DNA from: Lutibacter sp.
Lineage (GTDB): Bacteria > Bacteroidota > Bacteroidia > Flavobacteriales > Flavobacteriaceae
Direction: 5' to 3'
Assembly: GCA_028696945.1 (NCBI GenBank)
Contig: JAQVGD010000005.1
Location: forward strand, 1 to 46,483
Length of the DNA stretch: 46,483 bases
Shown: piece by piece, positions 44,796-46,483 of the stretch
Numbering within the stretch: the first letter of the stretch is position 1
Layout of the letters: each line of letters opens with the position of its first letter
Notes under the pieces: generated by a model
Database searches by the model: none
The model's input: the letters and a program-made list of their open reading frames with translations, nothing else
Told to the model about the DNA's origin: nothing
Made by a program: the position numbers and the translations under genes

Positions 44796-45248
44796 ATGAG
44801 CGATTTTAGAAACAGGCCAAGCGGAACTTACATTTTTGAAGCCAATTGGGAAGAATTATACATTCTTACAAAATACTGGAAATCGGATTTATTGTTTTAC
44901 AAAGACGATTTAAATTTTTTGGATAATTTGATCGATAAATATTTAATATGGATTTCAAAAAAAGAGGACAGTGAAGCCGTGCGTAAAATTGACAACAGTA
45001 TTTTAGAAACCGCTAAAAAATGTGCCGATTTATTGAAAAGAGTTGAAAAGCATTTAAAGCGTTTGGCAAAATTAATGGAAGATCCTTTTAAACACGATTC
45101 TCATCAATTTAGAACCGAACATCAGCAACTTGAAAGTGATATTTCAAATTTTGTGAAAGTTTTTAGAAATAATAGAAAAGAAGTTTTTGAAGTGACTTCG
45201 CTTGTGGTTGAAAGCGATAAATTTATTCGGCAGTTTGTGGTAGGGTAA
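44796..45248 (+). CDS. helical protein of unknown function
   Basis: 150 residues, no signal peptide. It is predicted by eye to be almost all helix: 'ELYILTKYWKSDLLFYKDDLNFLDNLIDKYLIW' is amphipathic, then a Lys-rich heptad-like stretch around 65-95 ('CADLLKRVEKHLKRLAKLME') suggests a coiled coil. The His-rich 'KHDSHQFRTEHQQLESD' near 100 could bind metal but this is weak. No family is recognised. Its promoter places it with dodecin and UspA in the putative stress regulon. Confidence 0.7.
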   Translation: MSDFRNRPSGTYIFEANWEELYILTKYWKSDLLFYKDDLNFLDNLIDKYLIWISKKEDSEAVRKIDNSILETAKKCADLLKRVEKHLKRLAKLMEDPFKHDSHQFRTEHQQLESDISNFVKVFRNNRKEVFEVTSLVVESDKFIRQFVVG

Positions 45249-45431
45249 TGTTATTTCTAAAACTTTTGAAACGCTAAATATTTAATATATAACCCAGATT
45301 TTAAAATGATTGGTTGGCTAATCTAAATTATTTAAAGTCGTTTTTTAAGCCGATAATAAAAATGGAAGCAAAAATTCACTAACTATTTCTGGAGTTATTT
45401 TCAATATTATCGGAAACCAAGTTGTTTGTAA

Positions 45432-45644
45432 ATTAAAACATCAGAAAAGGAACAACTTATAAAATACATTGAAGGAGATTTCATAACTTACAAAAATTAT
45501 AAAAACCAAATACCTGAAACGCTATCAGTTTTTAGATAAACCAATGACAATCCCTTCGGAAAGCGATTCATCCATAGATAAAAAGTATTTCAAGATTATT
45601 TGGAAAGTTTAAAGCAATTGGTAAAACATTATTTAAAAACATGA
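45432..45644 (+). pseudogene. decayed coding remnant with two in-frame stops
   Basis: One reading frame gives 'TSEKEQLIKYIEGDFITYK', stop, 'TNDNPFGKRFIHR', stop, 'KVFQDYLESLKQLVKHYLK', then a final TGA that overlaps the ATG at 45641. The composition is protein-like, charged and helical, unlike the noncoding DNA around it. It may be the tail of a lost stress-type gene. The sequence from 45249 to 45431 shows nothing recognisable. Confidence 0.35.
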
Positions 45645-45673
45645 AAAAAAAATCTAATTTTAAAATCAATAAT

Positions 45674-46039
45674 ATGGGAGGAATAGCTACATCAAACCGA
45701 CAAATTACTTTGTATTATGATGCTAATTCCAGTATCGCTAAACAAACTTTGGCTTTTGCAAAAGCGGAAGGATTACCAATACTTGAAATAGACATTTTAA
45801 AAACACCATTTACTGGAACACAAATAGTTGAACTTGCAAATCGTTTAAAACTAGAGGTTAAAGATTTCATAAACCAAGAGCTTCCTGCATACATTTCAAA
45901 ATTTGACCCTCATAAATTATCAACAGATGATTGGATTAAAATGATACAAAACAATCCAGAAATTATGAAACAGCCCATTGCTTTAAGAGGCGATAAAACG
46001 GTTTTAGTGGAAACCCCAACAGATATTTTAAAAATTTAG
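45674..46039 (+). CDS. ArsC/Spx-like thioredoxin-fold protein without cysteine
   Basis: 121 residues from the ATG at 45674; an in-frame ATG at 45641 adds a basic stretch 'MKKKSNFKINN' and overlaps the stop of the decayed remnant. 'QITLYYDANSSIAKQTLAFA' corresponds to the ArsC start, where the catalytic Cys of the CX5R loop would sit in the turn; here it is Ser, and no cysteine occurs anywhere in the protein. 'MKQPIALRGDKTVLVETP' matches the cis-Pro region and final strands ('RPI...G'). It cannot be a normal arsenate reductase. A regulatory or binding role is possible. It lies at the end of the stress cluster. Confidence 0.72.
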   Translation: MGGIATSNRQITLYYDANSSIAKQTLAFAKAEGLPILEIDILKTPFTGTQIVELANRLKLEVKDFINQELPAYISKFDPHKLSTDDWIKMIQNNPEIMKQPIALRGDKTVLVETPTDILKI

Positions 46040-46083
46040 TTGAGAAATATCATTTTAAGGGTTCTTTATTTTGAATAATTTTA
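46040..46083 (+). promoter_or_regulatory. Crp/Fnr-like site and -7 box, rightward, at the right end
   Basis: TTGAGAAATATCAT lies at 46040-46053, directly after the ArsC-like stop. TAATTTTA at 46076-46083 follows after 22 bp and is identical to the -7 box of the lipoprotein promoter. It would drive transcription into 46090-46400, where no clear gene is seen. A 49-codon frame from a TTG near 46162 (contains 'LIAQINEEILSVMTGFNNQY') is the only candidate product. Confidence 0.5.
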
Positions 46084-46380
46084 ACAAACAGTAAAAGTTT
46101 TGAAGAATTATTTTAATTGCTACATCTAGGAAGCCTTGGCAAAAGACCACAGAAGAAATTAATTGGATTTAGAAAAATTAATTGCGCAAATTAATGAAGA
46201 AATTCTTTCGGTAATGACTGGTTTTAACAATCAATATTGGGAAAATACACCAAGGAAATTCCCACTAATACAAAGGGATTTAAGATTCAATTCTTCTAAA
46301 AACAATAAATAGTTTACAAGAAATAAAAAGCAAAACAATATTTAAGGAAAAAATACATTTAAAATTATTAGTGTCCGATA

Positions 46381-46409
46381 AAAAATCCCTCAATAATTGA
46401 GGGATTTTT
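46381..46409. terminator. bidirectional hairpin terminator
   Basis: AAAAATCCCTCAAT (46381-46394) and ATTGAGGGATTTTT (46396-46409) are exact complements, with A-run on one side and T-run on the other. It would end the rightward transcript from 46088. Confidence 0.85.
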
Positions 46410-46483
46410 CGTATATAGCAGAATTAATCTATAACCAAAAATTCAGCTATGGGCAAAAGTACAATTTTTTTCGGACAGCCGAT

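Overview
This window looks like a chromosomal segment of a marine-type member of the Flavobacteriaceae (Bacteroidota). The evidence is a very AT-rich sequence, SusC/SusD/SusE outer-membrane proteins, lipoproteins with acidic or polar residues after the lipobox cysteine, GldJ and PorV (gliding and type IX secretion), Bacteroidota-type -7 boxes (TAnnTTTG) at several starts, and few Shine-Dalgarno sequences. The genus cannot be fixed from the sequence alone.

Positions 1-20409 hold a complete maltodextrin/starch utilisation locus. A leftward arm encodes SusC, SusD and a SusE-like glycan-binding lipoprotein, and a further gene starts at the left edge. A rightward arm encodes a LacI-type regulator, an MFS sugar permease, beta-phosphoglucomutase, GH65 maltose phosphorylase, a GH31 alpha-glucosidase, a GH13 lipoprotein, a GH97 (SusB-type) lipoprotein and a second GH13 lipoprotein. 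Inferred flow: surface binding and uptake by SusCDE, periplasmic cleavage by GH13/GH97/GH31, import by the permease, then phosphorolysis of maltose to glucose and beta-glucose-1-phosphate, which becomes glucose-6-phosphate. Two LacI-like operators three helical turns apart lie before susC, and a third candidate precedes the permease. A perfect 19-bp hairpin ends the locus. Next comes a glycolytic group (pfkA, gapA, a BadF-type sugar kinase), convergent with murF.

Positions 23568-39308 are mostly housekeeping: murF, gldJ, porV, cytidine deaminase, a group III truncated haemoglobin, a FabH-like ketoacyl synthase, the NAD(P)HX repair enzyme, a restriction-modification pair, accA, an EamA permease, an LptF/LptG-type permease and tgt. 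porU, which normally sits beside porV, is missing from the roughly 800-bp gap between gldJ and porV. Positions 39522-42068 hold a RluF-type pseudouridine synthase, a DUF502 membrane protein and a methyltransferase.

Positions 42330-46483 are a stress-type cluster: dodecin, a 22-codon ORF, a lipoprotein, a double universal stress protein, a helical protein of unknown function and a cysteine-free ArsC-like protein.

Two features stand out. (1) Tandem repeats of 86-89 bp lie in front of lacI, the beta-phosphoglucomutase gene and the GH13 gene. The unit begins at an ATGAAA that becomes the real start codon of the downstream gene, and in two arrays it begins right at the stop codon of the upstream gene. 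Each array can form a hairpin that hides the start codon. (2) Across the stress cluster, six Crp/Fnr-like dyads (TGA-N6-TCA core) each lie exactly 22 bp from a TAnnTTTA-like -7 box in front of a gene or the right edge. This suggests a compact, locally clustered regulon.
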